Source: Vibrio sp. YMD68 (GTDB lineage: Bacteria > Pseudomonadota > Gammaproteobacteria > Enterobacterales > Vibrionaceae). From it: a DNA stretch of 64,000 bases. The notes beneath the pieces were generated by a model that was not told the origin of the DNA, ran no database searches, and saw only the letters and a program-made list of their open reading frames with translations. Positions 25,558-36,134 of this stretch are shown piece after piece. Location of the stretch: contig NZ_CP124613.1 of NCBI RefSeq assembly GCF_029958905.1, positions 186,001-250,000 on the forward strand, read 5' to 3'. The position numbers were made by a program, and so were the translations under genes. Positions within the stretch are counted from its first letter, which is position 1, and every line of letters begins with the position of its first letter.

Positions 25558-26634
25558 ATGAAAGTCATTCAACAACTCAGCATCTTGATATTTTCTTTGT
25601 TCATCACAGCAACCGCACATGCGTGGCAAGCAGAAAAAGTCGCCAGTGGGTTATCGATACCTTGGGGACTCGCCTACGTGGATGAACGTACCATGCTCGT
25701 GACTGAAAAAAATGGCACGCTAAAGCGCGTCGACCTGATGACAGGCGATCACCATGTTCTCGCAACCGTCCCTGACGTATGGGCAAAAGGGCAAGGCGGC
25801 CTGTTGGATATTGCTCTCTCCCCTTTTGACAGCAACACCATCTATGCCACTTACAGTAAAAATATCGGCGGAGATGGCGTCACAACGCTCGCTTCGGCAA
25901 AATTCAACCAAAACAATATCTCCGCTTGGAGAGATGTGTTTATTTCTCAATCTCAAACCGATACAGGCCGACACTTTGGCAGTCGAATCACCTTTGATAA
26001 CGATAGCCTTTATTTTTCCATTGGCGATCGTGGCGAACGCGAGAATGGGCAAAACACACTCACTCATGCCGGGTCCATCTTACGCTTGTCTCCTGATGGT
26101 AAAGCCCCTGCCGATAACCCATTCGTCAATAATGACGGCATTCTAGATGAAATATGGAGCTTTGGTCATAGAAATCCACAGGGGTTATTTTTCGATACTA
26201 AGACCCAAACCCTTTGGTCAATCGAACACGGGCCTCGTGGGGGTGATGAAATCAATCTCATCAAAAAAGGCGCGAACTATGGCTGGCCAGTGGTGTCTTT
26301 TGGCAAAGAATACTGGGGGCCAATCGATGTCGGTGAAGCGACAGAAAAAGAAGGAATGGAAGCACCCGTTAAAGTCTATATCCCCTCTATCGCGCCAAGC
26401 AGCTTGGTTGTGTATCGCGGTGAAAAATTCCCTGAGTTAAAGGGCAAGCTCCTTTCCGGGGCGCTAAAGCTCACTCATATCAACATCGTTACGGTTAATC
26501 GTCAGGGTCAAGCCATCGAAGAGGAAAGGATTTTATCCAATTTAGGTGAGCGGATCCGAGATATCGAGGTGTCTCCTCAGGGCGACGTTTTTTTCAGTAC
26601 CGACAGTGGCAATCTTTATCGACTCAAACGCTAA
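25558..26634 (+). CDS. PQQ-dependent aldose sugar dehydrogenase (YliI-like)
   Basis: A 358-residue periplasmic six-bladed beta-propeller. A signal peptide of about 22 residues (ending ATAHA) is followed by the family opening VASGLSIPWGLAYV. Conserved blocks include GQGGLLDIALSP, GDRGERENGQNTLTHAGSILRL and EIWSFGHRNPQGL. EHGPRGGDEINLI and GANYGWPVVSFG follow. These mark the soluble glucose/aldose dehydrogenase family, which oxidises sugars with PQQ and calcium. The ATG at 25558 starts the signal peptide and follows AAGGTAAG. No pqq genes are in the window, so PQQ would have to come from elsewhere. It appears to be a single-gene unit. Confidence 0.88.
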   Translation: MKVIQQLSILIFSLFITATAHAWQAEKVASGLSIPWGLAYVDERTMLVTEKNGTLKRVDLMTGDHHVLATVPDVWAKGQGGLLDIALSPFDSNTIYATYSKNIGGDGVTTLASAKFNQNNISAWRDVFISQSQTDTGRHFGSRITFDNDSLYFSIGDRGERENGQNTLTHAGSILRLSPDGKAPADNPFVNNDGILDEIWSFGHRNPQGLFFDTKTQTLWSIEHGPRGGDEINLIKKGANYGWPVVSFGKEYWGPIDVGEATEKEGMEAPVKVYIPSIAPSSLVVYRGEKFPELKGKLLSGALKLTHINIVTVNRQGQAIEEERILSNLGERIRDIEVSPQGDVFFSTDSGNLYRLKR

Positions 26635-26904
26635 TTCAGTCATGATGAAAGAACCCATCGACTCAATACCCCCATCAACAACAATGATGGCAGACAAAAA
26701 TGGTTTGGTTTACGTATCACATTTGAGTCCTCGTATTCATAAACGCGGTTTATCCAACGCATTCTATGTAACCAAACCTGTTTGAAAACGTGCTTGGGGC
26801 ACATTTGTAAGCAACATATCTCAGCGCAATTCATTAAAGTTTGATTTACATTTTGGTCACTTTTAGACTCCTTAGCTCACCAAACAACAATAAAAAGAGC
26901 CGTC

Positions 26905-27744
26905 ATGAAATTAGAGACCGTCGATTACCTTGCTGAAGATGCTGCTGAGCAATTTGTAAAGTCACTAAAAGAAACCGGATTTGGGGTATTAAAGAATCAC
27001 CCAATCCCTAAAGAGCTGGTTGAATCTATCTACGAGAATTGGTATCAGTTTTTCTCTACTGAACGAAAAAACGAATTTCAATTTAACGTAGAAACACAAG
27101 ATGGTTACTTCCCGCCCAGTGTGTCTGAGATAGCGAAAGGCCACAGCGTGAAAGACATCAAAGAGTACTTTCATATCTACCCTTGGGGGCAAATTCCTGA
27201 GGAATTGAAAGAACAGATATTAGATTACTACCAACGTACCAGCCAATTTGCAGAAGAACTGCTTGGTTGGGTTGAAGCTCATGCACCAAAAGAAGTTCAA
27301 GAGCGCTTCTCCATTGCTCTCTCTGAAATGATCAACGGGAGCGACAAAACCTTGCTGCGCGTGCTTCACTACCCACCGATGACAGGGGAAGAAGAGCCCG
27401 GTGCAATTCGAGCTGCCGCCCATGAAGACATCAACTTACTCACCGTTCTTCCTGCCGCCAATGAACCAGGCTTACAGGTGAAAAGTCAGGAGGGGGATTG
27501 GATCGATGTGCCTTGCGACTTTGGTAACTTAATTATCAATATTGGCGATATGCTTCAAGAAGCGTCTGGGGGCTACTTTCCTAGCACCACCCACCGCGTT
27601 GTAAACCCTGATGGTGGTCGTCAAGAGCAGTCTAGAATCTCATTACCACTGTTTTTACACCCGAAACCCGAGGTTGTACTGTCAGATCGCTACACCGCTG
27701 ACAGCTACCTAATGGAACGTCTGCGTGAACTGGGTGTCATCTAA
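26905..27744 (+). CDS. 2-oxoglutarate/Fe(II) dioxygenase of the isopenicillin-N-synthase family
   Basis: A 279-residue cytosolic oxygenase. The iron triad is His173 and Asp175 (AAHEDINLLT) with His230 (STTHRVVNP). The 2-oxoglutarate-binding R-x-S is Arg244 and Ser246 (SRISLP). The N-terminal DIOX_N-like region (residues 1-100) has GFGVLKNH. Length is near the short end of the family. Bacterial members hydroxylate or desaturate small molecules, and the substrate here is unknown. The gene stands alone, with about 270 bases upstream holding no supported gene and a possible hairpin terminator at 27873-27897. Confidence 0.85.
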   Translation: MKLETVDYLAEDAAEQFVKSLKETGFGVLKNHPIPKELVESIYENWYQFFSTERKNEFQFNVETQDGYFPPSVSEIAKGHSVKDIKEYFHIYPWGQIPEELKEQILDYYQRTSQFAEELLGWVEAHAPKEVQERFSIALSEMINGSDKTLLRVLHYPPMTGEEEPGAIRAAAHEDINLLTVLPAANEPGLQVKSQEGDWIDVPCDFGNLIINIGDMLQEASGGYFPSTTHRVVNPDGGRQEQSRISLPLFLHPKPEVVLSDRYTADSYLMERLRELGVI

Positions 27745-27872
27745 AATTAGCAACCATTAAGATAAGCGGCAATAAGTGGCACGCACGCCTTTTCCCCTGG
27801 TGAGCGTGTCCAACAATGTCGAAGTAAACAGAAACCAGAAAAAGCTGAATAGAAAAACAGAGTAAAAACGAC

Positions 27873-27897
27873 AACCGGCCAGTCGCATGCGCCGGTT
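27873..27897 (+). terminator. Possible terminator after the dioxygenase gene
   Basis: AACCGGC (27873-27879) and GCCGGTT (27891-27897) form a 7-bp GC-rich stem with an 11-base loop. The tail TATCTATTTT is only loosely T-rich. Confidence 0.45.
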
Positions 27898-28123
27898 TAT
27901 CTATTTTAGCCTTCAGAAACCTAATATCCGATTCGATAAGCGCCATCCTAAAACCAACCATATCCATCACAACTCAAATAATTACACCTCTAATCTTAAT
28001 CTCTCAATACACTTTCAACTCATTGTTATTATTGTATTTATCGCCATTCTCTTTTGATTATCACACTGCTCACTCAAAAATAATAGTTTGAACTCTAACG
28101 ATTAATCTGTCATTTTATAATTA

Positions 28124-28137
28124 ATTGAACGTTCAAT
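28124..28137. promoter_or_regulatory. BetI-type operator
   Basis: ATTGAAC/GTTCAAT is a perfect 14-bp palindrome, with weaker symmetry beyond, 21 bases before the betI ATG. TetR-family BetI proteins bind similar AT-rich palindromes to repress the bet operon until choline is present. Confidence 0.7.
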
Positions 28138-28158
28138 ATAAAATAAAAGGTCCTCAAC

Positions 28159-28773
28159 ATGCCCAAGGTCGGGATGCCTGATATCCGAAAACCACAGCTT
28201 GTTAACGCAACCATGACGGTCATCGATCGGGTTGGCTTACACGCAGCAAGCATCGCTTTGATCAGCAAAGAAGCGGGAGTATCAACCGGGATCATTAATC
28301 ACTACTTTGGCGGCAAGCAGGGCCTTCTTGAAGAAACCATGCGAGCAATCCTTCGCCAACACTCAAGCACCATTGGCTCATTACTTAAAGCACTGCCCGC
28401 AGATGCTCATAAACAGAGAATCAATGCCATTATCAAGGGTAACTTTGAGGGCTATCAGGCAGAGAATAGGGTTGCTAAGACTTGGCTCGCGTTTTGGTCA
28501 TATTCCATGCACGACGCGCAACTAAAGCGGTTACAGCGTGTGAATGAAAAACGATTGTTGTCTCACCTACTCATTGAGTTAAAAGCCCTGTTGACTCACG
28601 AACAGGCTGAGCTTGTTGCACAAGGTATTGCCTCCCTCATAGATGGAATTTGGCTACGGGGCACATTGAATCCCGATGGGATCAACGCTGATAAAGCCCG
28701 CTTTATAATCAACGACTACTTGGATAAACAACTCGCGTTTTATTCAACACGTTCTAACACTACTAATGACTGA
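28159..28773 (+). CDS. betI: BetI, choline-responsive TetR-family repressor
   Basis: A 204-residue TetR-family repressor. The helix-turn-helix spans about residues 24-48 ([21 protein letters not shown]) after the typical opening [18 protein letters not shown]. The C-terminal ligand domain is normal in length. The ATG has a AAAGG before it. The 3' end overlaps the region where betB begins, so the genes are translationally coupled. It sits at the head of the betIBA-cho operon, with a palindromic site just upstream, which is the usual arrangement for choline-induced derepression. Confidence 0.95.
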   Translation: MPKVGMPDIRKPQLVNATMTVIDRVGLHAASIALISKEAGVSTGIINHYFGGKQGLLEETMRAILRQHSSTIGSLLKALPADAHKQRINAIIKGNFEGYQAENRVAKTWLAFWSYSMHDAQLKRLQRVNEKRLLSHLLIELKALLTHEQAELVAQGIASLIDGIWLRGTLNPDGINADKARFIINDYLDKQLAFYSTRSNTTND

Positions 28774-28786
28774 GTTTGAGCTTCAA

Positions 28787-30262
28787 ATGGAAATGAATTC
28801 GTTATACATCGATTCCCTATATATCAATGGAAAGAGCACGCCTGCAACCTCTGGTGAAACATTCACAAGCATTAACCCAGCCAATGGCGAGGTCATCGCG
28901 ACGCTAGGCCAGGCATCTGAGCAAGATGTACAAAGTGCGGTTGAATCGGCGCAGCGTGGTTTTGCCGTTTGGTCAGCCATGCCAGCCATTGAGCGCAGCC
29001 GTATTTTGTTAAAAGCGGTAGAAATACTTAGAGCTCGAAACAATGAACTGGCAGAGCTGGAAGTGGCCGACACTGGCAAGCCATTACAAGAAGCCATTGA
29101 GGTTGATATTGCCTCTGGTGCCGACGTGATTGAATACTTTGCGGGGCTGGTTCCAGGAATGCAGGGCGATCAACAACCGCTCAGTGATACGCAGTTTTTC
29201 TACACACGCCGAGAGCCTCTTGGTATCTGTGCGGGCATTGGTGCATGGAACTATCCGATTCAAATTGCGATGTGGAAGTCTGCGCCTGCACTTGCGGCTG
29301 GTAATGCAATGATATTCAAACCTTCAGAAGAAACCCCGTTAACCGCCTTGAAGTTGGCGGAAATTTTCACGGAAGCAGGGTTACCTGATGGCGTATTTAA
29401 CGTGGTTCAAGGGGATTATCGGGTGGGTCAAATGCTGACCGCTCATCCTGATATCGCCAAAGTGTCTTTTACGGGCGAAACAGGCACCGGCAAAGCCGTC
29501 ATGGCTGACAGCGCAAAAACACTCAAAAGCGTCACGATGGAACTGGGCGGTAAGTCGCCGATGATCGTGTTTGATGACGCTAAGTTAGATGACGCAGTCT
29601 CTGCATCGATGGTCGCTAATTTCTACACTCAAGGCGAAGTGTGTACCAATGGAACACGCGTATTTGTTCACGAAAATGTTTATGACGCGTTCATCAACCA
29701 ACTTAAAACCCGTACTGAGAAACTGATCATTGGCGATCCGATGAACATGGACACTCAGATCGGTGCACTGATTTCCAAAGATCATCTCTCAAAAGTACTC
29801 GATGCGATTGAACAGGCAAAGGGCTCCGGTGCCACCCTACTGACTGGGGGCCATCAAGCCACTGACAATGGTTTAGGCAATGGCAATTTTGTTGTCCCGA
29901 CCGTGTTTGTTGATTGCCAAGACGATATGCCACACGTACAAAAAGAGATCTTTGGCCCAGTGATGTCGGTTCTCAAGTTCAGCGATGAGGATGAGGTTAT
30001 TCGCCGAGCCAACGACACAAAATACGGCCTTGCTGCGGGTATTTTCACACAGAATCTCTCTCGCGCTCATCGCGTTATTCATCAAATGCAAGCGGGTATC
30101 TGCTGGGTCAATACATGGGGAGATTCACCCGCAGAAATGCCGGTCGGTGGATACAAACTGTCTGGGATTGGCAGAGAAAATGGGCCAGAAACCCTACTCC
30201 ATTACACGCAGACAAAGAGCATTCTTATCGAGTTAGGCGATTACGCCAGCCCCTATGCTTAA
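28787..30262 (+). CDS. betB: BetB, betaine aldehyde dehydrogenase
   Basis: A 491-residue NAD(P)-dependent aldehyde dehydrogenase that makes glycine betaine from betaine aldehyde. Taking the ATG at 28787 puts the catalytic Glu at 252 (MELGGKSP) and the nucleophilic Cys at 286 (GEVCTNGT), the positions known for E. coli BetB, which supports this start over an ATG at 28766. The NAD-binding GxxxxG segment ([10 protein letters not shown]) and the GAWNYP block are present. It is the second gene of the operon. An imperfect 8-bp tandem array separates it from betA. Confidence 0.95.
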   Translation: MEMNSLYIDSLYINGKSTPATSGETFTSINPANGEVIATLGQASEQDVQSAVESAQRGFAVWSAMPAIERSRILLKAVEILRARNNELAELEVADTGKPLQEAIEVDIASGADVIEYFAGLVPGMQGDQQPLSDTQFFYTRREPLGICAGIGAWNYPIQIAMWKSAPALAAGNAMIFKPSEETPLTALKLAEIFTEAGLPDGVFNVVQGDYRVGQMLTAHPDIAKVSFTGETGTGKAVMADSAKTLKSVTMELGGKSPMIVFDDAKLDDAVSASMVANFYTQGEVCTNGTRVFVHENVYDAFINQLKTRTEKLIIGDPMNMDTQIGALISKDHLSKVLDAIEQAKGSGATLLTGGHQATDNGLGNGNFVVPTVFVDCQDDMPHVQKEIFGPVMSVLKFSDEDEVIRRANDTKYGLAAGIFTQNLSRAHRVIHQMQAGICWVNTWGDSPAEMPVGGYKLSGIGRENGPETLLHYTQTKSILIELGDYASPYA

Positions 30263-30314
30263 TTCACCCGTCTAACGAATAATCAGTTTAGCCCTACCGA
30301 CTTGCCGACTAGCT

Positions 30315-30406
30315 AACTAAGCAACTAAGCAACTAAGTAACTAAGCAACTAAGTAACTAAGTAACTAAGTAACTGTAACTAAGTAACTGTAACTAAGTAA
30401 CTAAAC
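30315..30406. repeat. Imperfect 8-bp tandem array between betB and betA
   Basis: The unit AACTAAGY is repeated about ten times, with two 6-base variants (AACTGT at 30371-30376 and 30385-30390) and a final AACTAAAC. The first seven units (30315-30370) are contiguous. It lies in the 179-base gap between betB and betA and ends 35 bases before the betA ATG. Confidence 0.95.
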
Positions 30407-30441
30407 AGACAATTCGGTATAGGGCGACACGGAGACAACAG

Positions 30442-32163
30442 ATGCAACACATACAACAACACTACGATTATATTATCGTCGGTGCGGGTTCGGCCGGCTG
30501 TGTATTGGCTGACCGACTCGCCGAGAGCGGCAAACACAACGTATTGCTGCTAGAAGCCGGTGGCTCAGACAAAAGCATTTTCATTCAAATGCCCACCGCG
30601 CTTTCTTATCCGATGAATACCGATAAATACACGTGGCAGTTTGAAACACAGCAAGAATCAGGGTTGGATGGGCGACAATTACACTGCCCCCGCGGGAAAG
30701 TACTCGGTGGCAGCTCGTCCATTAACGGCATGGTCTATGTTCGTGGTCACGCTTGCGATTTTGACGAATGGGAAGAACAAGGCGCAGCGGGTTGGAACTA
30801 CCAAGCCTGTCTGCCCTATTTCAAACGTGCAGAAACGTGGATTTCAGGCGAAGACCAATACCGTGGTGGTAGTGGCCCATTAGGCACATGCGGCGGAAAC
30901 GAGATGACGCTTAATCCTCTTTACCAAGCCTTTATCGATGCTGGTAAAGACGCGGGTTACCCTCAAACCGCTGACTACAACGGCTATCAGCAAGAGGGTT
31001 TCGGCCCAATGCACATGACCGTCGACAAAGGTGTTCGAGCATCAACGGCTAACGCCTATCTACGTCGTGCTCTCAAACGCCCAAACCTAACGCTCATGAA
31101 AGGCGTGGTCACTCGTAAAGTGCTCCTTGAAGAGCAAGAAAACGGTTTAACAGCGGTGGGCGTTGAGTTTGAGAAATCTGGCAAAACACAAACCGTGCTG
31201 GCAAGCAAAGAGGTCATTTCTAGTGCAGGTTCTATTGGGTCGGTTCAGCTTCTTCAGTTGTCAGGCATTGGACCAAAAACAGTATTAGAAAAAGCAGGGG
31301 TTGACCTAAAACACGAGTTACCGGGCGTAGGTGAAAATCTTCAAGATCACCTTGAAGTGTATTTCCAGTATCACTGTAAACAACCTATCACCCTAAATGG
31401 CAAACTCGATTTGGTCAGTAAAGGCTTAATTGGCGCAGAATGGCTATTAACGCGCAAAGGGCTTGGATCCACCAACCACTTTGAATCTTGTGCGTTTATA
31501 CGCTCACGTGAAGGGCTTAAATGGCCGAATATTCAATACCACTTTCTGCCAGCAGCGATGCGCTACGACGGACAAGCCGCCTTTGATGGACACGGTTTTC
31601 AAGTGCATGTCGGGCCAAATAAACCGGAAAGCCGCGGCACCGTCTCTATTACCTCCGCGGATCCACATGTGGAACCCGAGATCAGATTCAACTACATCTC
31701 TACCGAACAAGACCGACAAGACTGGCGCGACTGCATTCGCTTAACTCGTGAGATTTTATCTCAGCCTGCGATGGACAGTTACCGTGGTGAAGAAATTCAA
31801 CCGGGTGCCGAATTGACCTCAGATGAAGATATTGATCGCTGGGTTAAGGAAAACGTAGAAAGCGCTTACCACCCTTCTTGCGGCTGCAAAATGGGCGCAG
31901 ATACCGACGAGATGGCGGTCCTAGACGCTCAGTGTCGTGTACGCGGAATTCACCATCTTCGCGTCGTAGATTCATCCATTTTTCCAACCATTCCTAACGG
32001 CAACTTAAATGCCCCAACGATCATGGTGGCTGAACGCGCCGCAGATATGATCCTGGGTCATGTCATGCTCGAACCACAAAATGTGCCGGTTTGGATAGCG
32101 CCAGAATGGGAACAAAAACAACGCATCAATGCACCATTAAGAGCGATCGATAGCTTCACTTAA
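30442..32163 (+). CDS. betA: BetA, choline dehydrogenase
   Basis: A 573-residue FAD-dependent GMC oxidoreductase, membrane-associated in bacteria, oxidising choline to betaine aldehyde. The dinucleotide-binding motif is [15 protein letters not shown] near residue 12. GMC signatures are [18 protein letters not shown] (about residues 83-100) and the [18 protein letters not shown] block. The C-terminal blocks are [10 protein letters not shown] and [12 protein letters not shown], the latter in the catalytic His/Asn region. The C-terminus is slightly longer than in E. coli. It lies in the bet operon after a tandem-repeat spacer and before the choline ABC transporter genes. Confidence 0.96.
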   Translation: MQHIQQHYDYIIVGAGSAGCVLADRLAESGKHNVLLLEAGGSDKSIFIQMPTALSYPMNTDKYTWQFETQQESGLDGRQLHCPRGKVLGGSSSINGMVYVRGHACDFDEWEEQGAAGWNYQACLPYFKRAETWISGEDQYRGGSGPLGTCGGNEMTLNPLYQAFIDAGKDAGYPQTADYNGYQQEGFGPMHMTVDKGVRASTANAYLRRALKRPNLTLMKGVVTRKVLLEEQENGLTAVGVEFEKSGKTQTVLASKEVISSAGSIGSVQLLQLSGIGPKTVLEKAGVDLKHELPGVGENLQDHLEVYFQYHCKQPITLNGKLDLVSKGLIGAEWLLTRKGLGSTNHFESCAFIRSREGLKWPNIQYHFLPAAMRYDGQAAFDGHGFQVHVGPNKPESRGTVSITSADPHVEPEIRFNYISTEQDRQDWRDCIRLTREILSQPAMDSYRGEEIQPGAELTSDEDIDRWVKENVESAYHPSCGCKMGADTDEMAVLDAQCRVRGIHHLRVVDSSIFPTIPNGNLNAPTIMVAERAADMILGHVMLEPQNVPVWIAPEWEQKQRINAPLRAIDSFT

Positions 32164-32281
32164 TGACGCACCAGAACACCTAAATAATTATTAGATACAC
32201 AGAACATAAACTAAAAAGTCAGTCATCACATTTAGGAAACTGAGAGAAAGCAGTTTCAAGGTATGAAAAAAAGGAATCATT

Positions 32282-33241
32282 ATGCCAACCATTAAAAAGA
32301 CACTTACCACACTCACCATCAGCTCACTCGCATTTAATGCCTATGCCAACGCGTCTATGGAAGCGCAACAATGTTCAACCGTACGCTTTGCAGACGTAGG
32401 CTGGACCGACATTACAGCCACTACAGCAGTGACCTCAGAGCTGCTAAAAGGCCTAGGCTACACCACAAAAACCGATCTGCTCTCTGTTCCAGTCACCTAT
32501 TCTTCTATGGCAAACGGCGATATTGATGTCTTTCTTGGCAACTGGATGCCTACTATGGAAGGTGACATCGCCAAATACCGTGAAGCAGGCACGGTTGAAA
32601 CCGTTCGTGCCAATCTAGAAGGGGCGAAGTACACGCTTGCTGTGCCTAAATATGTTTATGATGCTGGCGTAACAAGTTTTGCTGATCTGGTAAAACACGC
32701 CGACAAATTCAAAGGTCGTATCTACGGTATCGAACCGGGGAACGATGGAAACCGACTCATTCAATCAATGATTGATTCCGATGCCTTTGGCCTAAAAGAC
32801 TTTAGCCTGGTTGAATCCAGTGAAGCGGGCATGGTGTCTCAAGTGACTCGCGCGGTGCGTCGTAATCAATGGATTGCCTACCTTGGTTGGGCACCACACC
32901 CAATGAACAGCAATGTTGACATGGAATATCTTTCAGGTGGTGATGACTATTTCGGTGCAAACTACGGCGGCGCAAATGTCTACACCAATGTTCGCGCAAA
33001 CTACCTGTCAGAATGTAAAAACGTCGGCCAACTCCTGCAAAACCTCAAGTTTTCATTAGAAATGGAAAATGCCCTGATGGAAGCGATTTTGAACCAAGAT
33101 ATTCAACCAGAAAAAGCCGCTCAACAGTGGTTAATCAGCAACCCTGAGCAAGTAGAAGCTTGGCTAGAAAACGTAACGACTCAACAAGGTGAAGCCGCTA
33201 CGAAAGCCCTGGCTGCATACCTAAAACAAGTTAAAGCGTAA
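32282..33241 (+). CDS. choX: Choline ABC transporter substrate-binding protein
   Basis: A 319-residue periplasmic binding protein with a signal peptide ending at YANA. The aromatic box expected for a quaternary ammonium ligand is visible as Trp in VGWTDITATT, Trp in GNWMPTMEGD, the Tyr-containing GRIYGIEPGNDGNR, and Trp in LGWAPHPMN. It delivers choline to the ChoWV permease. An AAGGAATCATT ribosome-binding site precedes the ATG. It sits 118 bases after betA and about 107 before choW, in the same direction, and the operon as a whole couples uptake to oxidation. Confidence 0.93.
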   Translation: MPTIKKTLTTLTISSLAFNAYANASMEAQQCSTVRFADVGWTDITATTAVTSELLKGLGYTTKTDLLSVPVTYSSMANGDIDVFLGNWMPTMEGDIAKYREAGTVETVRANLEGAKYTLAVPKYVYDAGVTSFADLVKHADKFKGRIYGIEPGNDGNRLIQSMIDSDAFGLKDFSLVESSEAGMVSQVTRAVRRNQWIAYLGWAPHPMNSNVDMEYLSGGDDYFGANYGGANVYTNVRANYLSECKNVGQLLQNLKFSLEMENALMEAILNQDIQPEKAAQQWLISNPEQVEAWLENVTTQQGEAATKALAAYLKQVKA

Positions 33242-33348
33242 TCACTGTTTCGAGCAATAGATGGGCTTCGGTCCATCTATTGTTCGCTGACGCAAGTAAC
33301 ACAATTCAATGCAACAAATCATAGCAATAAATAATTAAAGGCAATGAC

Positions 33349-34191
33349 GTGAATTTTATTACGGAAAACAAAATCCCTTTTGGTCAATGGATGGAAACAG
33401 GTGTCGACTGGTTAACCATCAATGCGGCCGGATTTTTTGACGCGATTTCAATCTTCTTAGAGACGGTCATCCTATTTTTGGTCGATGTATTTAAATGGAT
33501 GCCCCCTGCTCTGCCAATCGTAATAACCGCAGCCCTTGCTTGGTTTTTACACCGTAAACCGTCGCTGGTTATCTTTGTTGTTGCTGCGTTATTGACCATT
33601 CTCAACCTGGGTTACTGGCAAGAAATGCTGGAAACCTTCGTGCTCGTGTTTGCAGCAACGTCTATTTCCGTGTTGATCGGTGTCCCTGTCGGCATCATGG
33701 CGGCGCACAGGCCTTGGCTTTATACCGCGCTAAGACCCATTCTCGATTTGATGCAGACGGTGCCTACGTTCGTCTACCTTATCCCTACCTTGGTTTTATT
33801 TGGTCTGGGTATCGTACCGGGGCTCATTTCGACCATTATTTTCGCCATTGCCGCGCCTATTCGCCTGACTTACCTAGGTATCATCAAAGTCCCAGAAGAA
33901 CTTATTGAAGCCGGCAAGGCATTCGGCGCAAGTAAAATGAAGCTTCTGATGAAAGTGGAACTGCCTGCAGCGTTACCCAGCATTATGGCTGGTGTGACTC
34001 AGTGCATTATGTTGTCACTATCGATGGTGGTGATCGCCGCCCTGGTTGGCGCCGATGGCCTTGGAAAACCGGTGGTCCGGGCACTGAATACCGTGAACAT
34101 TTCACAAGGTTTTGAAGCCGGACTGGCGATTGTGCTTGTCGCAATGATTCTTGACCGCTTATGTAAAACACCCAACCAAAAGGACGCCTAA
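33349..34191 (+). CDS. choW: Choline ABC transporter permease
   Basis: A 280-residue inner-membrane permease of the ProW/ChoW type with about six to seven transmembrane segments. The cytosolic EAA-like loop that docks on the ATPase reads EAGKAFGASKMKLLMKVELP. The start is GTG at 33349 after AAAGG; no in-frame ATG suits. The stop is two bases before the choV ATG, so they are coupled. It pairs with ChoX and ChoV for choline uptake. Confidence 0.93.
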   Translation: MNFITENKIPFGQWMETGVDWLTINAAGFFDAISIFLETVILFLVDVFKWMPPALPIVITAALAWFLHRKPSLVIFVVAALLTILNLGYWQEMLETFVLVFAATSISVLIGVPVGIMAAHRPWLYTALRPILDLMQTVPTFVYLIPTLVLFGLGIVPGLISTIIFAIAAPIRLTYLGIIKVPEELIEAGKAFGASKMKLLMKVELPAALPSIMAGVTQCIMLSLSMVVIAALVGADGLGKPVVRALNTVNISQGFEAGLAIVLVAMILDRLCKTPNQKDA

Positions 34192-34193
34192 TC

Positions 34194-35396
34194 ATGGACA
34201 TGAATGTTGCAGATGCGATCACCATTAAAAATCTAGACGTTGTGTTTGGTGACAAAACAGCAAAAGCGCTCGAACTATTGGACGAGGGCAAAACACGCCA
34301 AGAAATCATTGATGAAACCGGCCAAGTGGTGGGGGTCGACAATGTCTCCCTCTCAGTCAAAGAAGGCGAGATCTGTGTTTTGATGGGGTTATCTGGCTCT
34401 GGGAAATCAAGTCTACTGCGCGCGGTTAACGGCTTAAACCAAGTCAGCCGTGGCACTCTCGACATCAAAGACGGGAACCATCAGGTGGATGTTGCCCAGT
34501 GTGACGAATCAACCCTGCGCCACCTTCGCACACGCCGTGTTTCAATGGTGTTTCAAAAGTTTGCGTTGATGCCCTGGCTGTCAGTTTTGGATAACGTGGC
34601 GTTTGGCCTTGAGATGCAAGGTGTGGCGAAATCTGAACGTCGCGCTAAAGCCAGAGAGCAAATTGAAATGGTTGGTCTTGCTGAGTGGGAAACTAAATAC
34701 CCGCATGAACTTTCTGGCGGTATGCAGCAACGTGTTGGCCTTGCTCGCGCGTTCGCAATGGATACGGATATTCTACTGATGGATGAACCGTTTTCAGCGC
34801 TTGACCCACTTATTCGCGCTCAGCTGCAAGATGAGCTTCTGCTGCTGCAAAGTAAACTCAATAAAACCATTCTATTCGTCAGCCACGATTTAGATGAAGC
34901 ACTAAAAATTGGCAACAACATTGCGATCATGGAATCAGGCAAGCTCATTCAACACGGCAAGCCGGAAGAGATCGTCCTAACGCCAAAAACAGAATACGTG
35001 AAAGACTTCGTGGCGCATACCAACCCATTGAACGTCTTAAAAGGTCGCTCATTAATGCAGCCTTTAGAATCGCTAAAGCAAGATAACGAACGCTGGCAGG
35101 TTTGTGATAGCAAAAACTTGTGGATCAAACACCAACAAGGTGAAGTGGCTATTCACGGTGAATCAGAGGTGAGCTTGGTCAACTGGCAAGATTCTGAGGA
35201 TGATTTAAGCAATATTGATGCTTCAACGATGGTGATTACTAGCCCAGACATTAGTATGCGTGATGCAATAAAGCTCAAACAATTAAGCACCTACCCAATT
35301 TTGCTCGTGGAAAACAACCAAGTTGTTGGCATTCTAGATAACAGTGAATTCTACAATGCACTAACGGGTAATTTTCAGGCTCATCATGCCGCTTAA
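34194..35396 (+). CDS. choV: Choline ABC transporter ATP-binding protein
   Basis: A 400-residue ATPase of the ProV/ChoV type. Walker A is GLSGSGKS (residues 65-72), the signature is LSGGMQQRVGLARA, and Walker B is ILLMDEPFSALD. The C-terminal part (about 290-395) has a CBS-like segment (PILLVENNQVVGILDNSE), the usual osmosensory or regulatory domain of this class. It ends the bet-cho operon. A MarR-type regulator begins 154 bases on. Confidence 0.94.
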   Translation: MDMNVADAITIKNLDVVFGDKTAKALELLDEGKTRQEIIDETGQVVGVDNVSLSVKEGEICVLMGLSGSGKSSLLRAVNGLNQVSRGTLDIKDGNHQVDVAQCDESTLRHLRTRRVSMVFQKFALMPWLSVLDNVAFGLEMQGVAKSERRAKAREQIEMVGLAEWETKYPHELSGGMQQRVGLARAFAMDTDILLMDEPFSALDPLIRAQLQDELLLLQSKLNKTILFVSHDLDEALKIGNNIAIMESGKLIQHGKPEEIVLTPKTEYVKDFVAHTNPLNVLKGRSLMQPLESLKQDNERWQVCDSKNLWIKHQQGEVAIHGESEVSLVNWQDSEDDLSNIDASTMVITSPDISMRDAIKLKQLSTYPILLVENNQVVGILDNSEFYNALTGNFQAHHAA

Positions 35397-35549
35397 GTCG
35401 CCCTATTGATAAAGAAACTCTAGGTGAAGGGGGAGAGATACCCCTTTGCCAAGAGAAAAGATTGAGAATAGTGCGAACATCAGTACAATGCGAAAAATAA
35501 AGAAGTCCTACTTCCCTTTTAAACCAGCATTTAGACAAAGGTCCGTCAC

Positions 35550-36029
35550 TTGGAAAAACATGATGAAATTCTCGTCGCGATCCGCCAAATCATTCGCGCG
35601 ATCGACTTACATTCAAAAAAATTAAGCAAAGAGTACGGGTTAACCGGTCCTCAGCTAATTTTGATGCGTGCCATCCAAGAAATGCATAACGTGACCATCA
35701 AAGAATTGTCGAATCACACCAATGTTAGCCAGGCCACTACGACAACGATCATCGATAGGCTAGAGCTTAATGGCTATGTACAACGTGTCCGTAGCGAATC
35801 AGATCGTCGTAAAGTGCATGCTAACCTAACTGAAAAAGGCGAAGAGTTACTCAATAAAGCGCCAAAGCCCCTGCAAGATAGCTTCGTTAATAAATTCCAA
35901 AACATGGAAGCCTGGGAGCAGAGCCTATTGTTATCTTCAATGCAGCGCGTCTCTTCAATGATGAATGCAGAAGACATCGACGCCGCACCTGTTTTACAGC
36001 TGGAAAGCATTTCAAAGCCTAGTGCCTAA
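35550..36029 (+). CDS. MarR-family transcriptional regulator
   Basis: A 159-residue regulator with the MarR winged helix region at about residues 28-100 (TIKELSNHTNVSQATTTTII, then RLELNGYVQRVRSESDRRKVHANLT). The reading frame opens with TTG at 35550 (EKHDEILVAIR), with AAAGG eight bases before it; no in-frame ATG gives the conserved opening. It lies just after choV in the same direction and is probably involved in osmotic or choline control, though its own target is not visible. The short gene at 36135 may follow it in one transcript. Confidence 0.88.
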   Translation: MEKHDEILVAIRQIIRAIDLHSKKLSKEYGLTGPQLILMRAIQEMHNVTIKELSNHTNVSQATTTTIIDRLELNGYVQRVRSESDRRKVHANLTEKGEELLNKAPKPLQDSFVNKFQNMEAWEQSLLLSSMQRVSSMMNAEDIDAAPVLQLESISKPSA

Positions 36030-36134
36030 CCTTATGAGCTAGCACCGACGGATTTAACTCCATGAATTAGCCCTCATGCTCAGTACGAATAACGTAATCA
36101 CGGGCAAAGACAACGTGAACAAGAGAATAGAACA

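Larger units (their letters stand above)
27745..28158. other. Intergenic region before betI
   Basis: About 410 bases without a supported gene. It holds a GC-rich hairpin (27873-27897) that may end the dioxygenase transcript, then a very AT-rich promoter-like region leading to the BetI-type operator. Confidence 0.6.

Noticed and set aside
26642..26785. Possible 47-residue protein after the sugar dehydrogenase gene
   Set aside because: It starts with ATGATGAAAG but has no Shine-Dalgarno site and no recognisable pattern; too weak to call.
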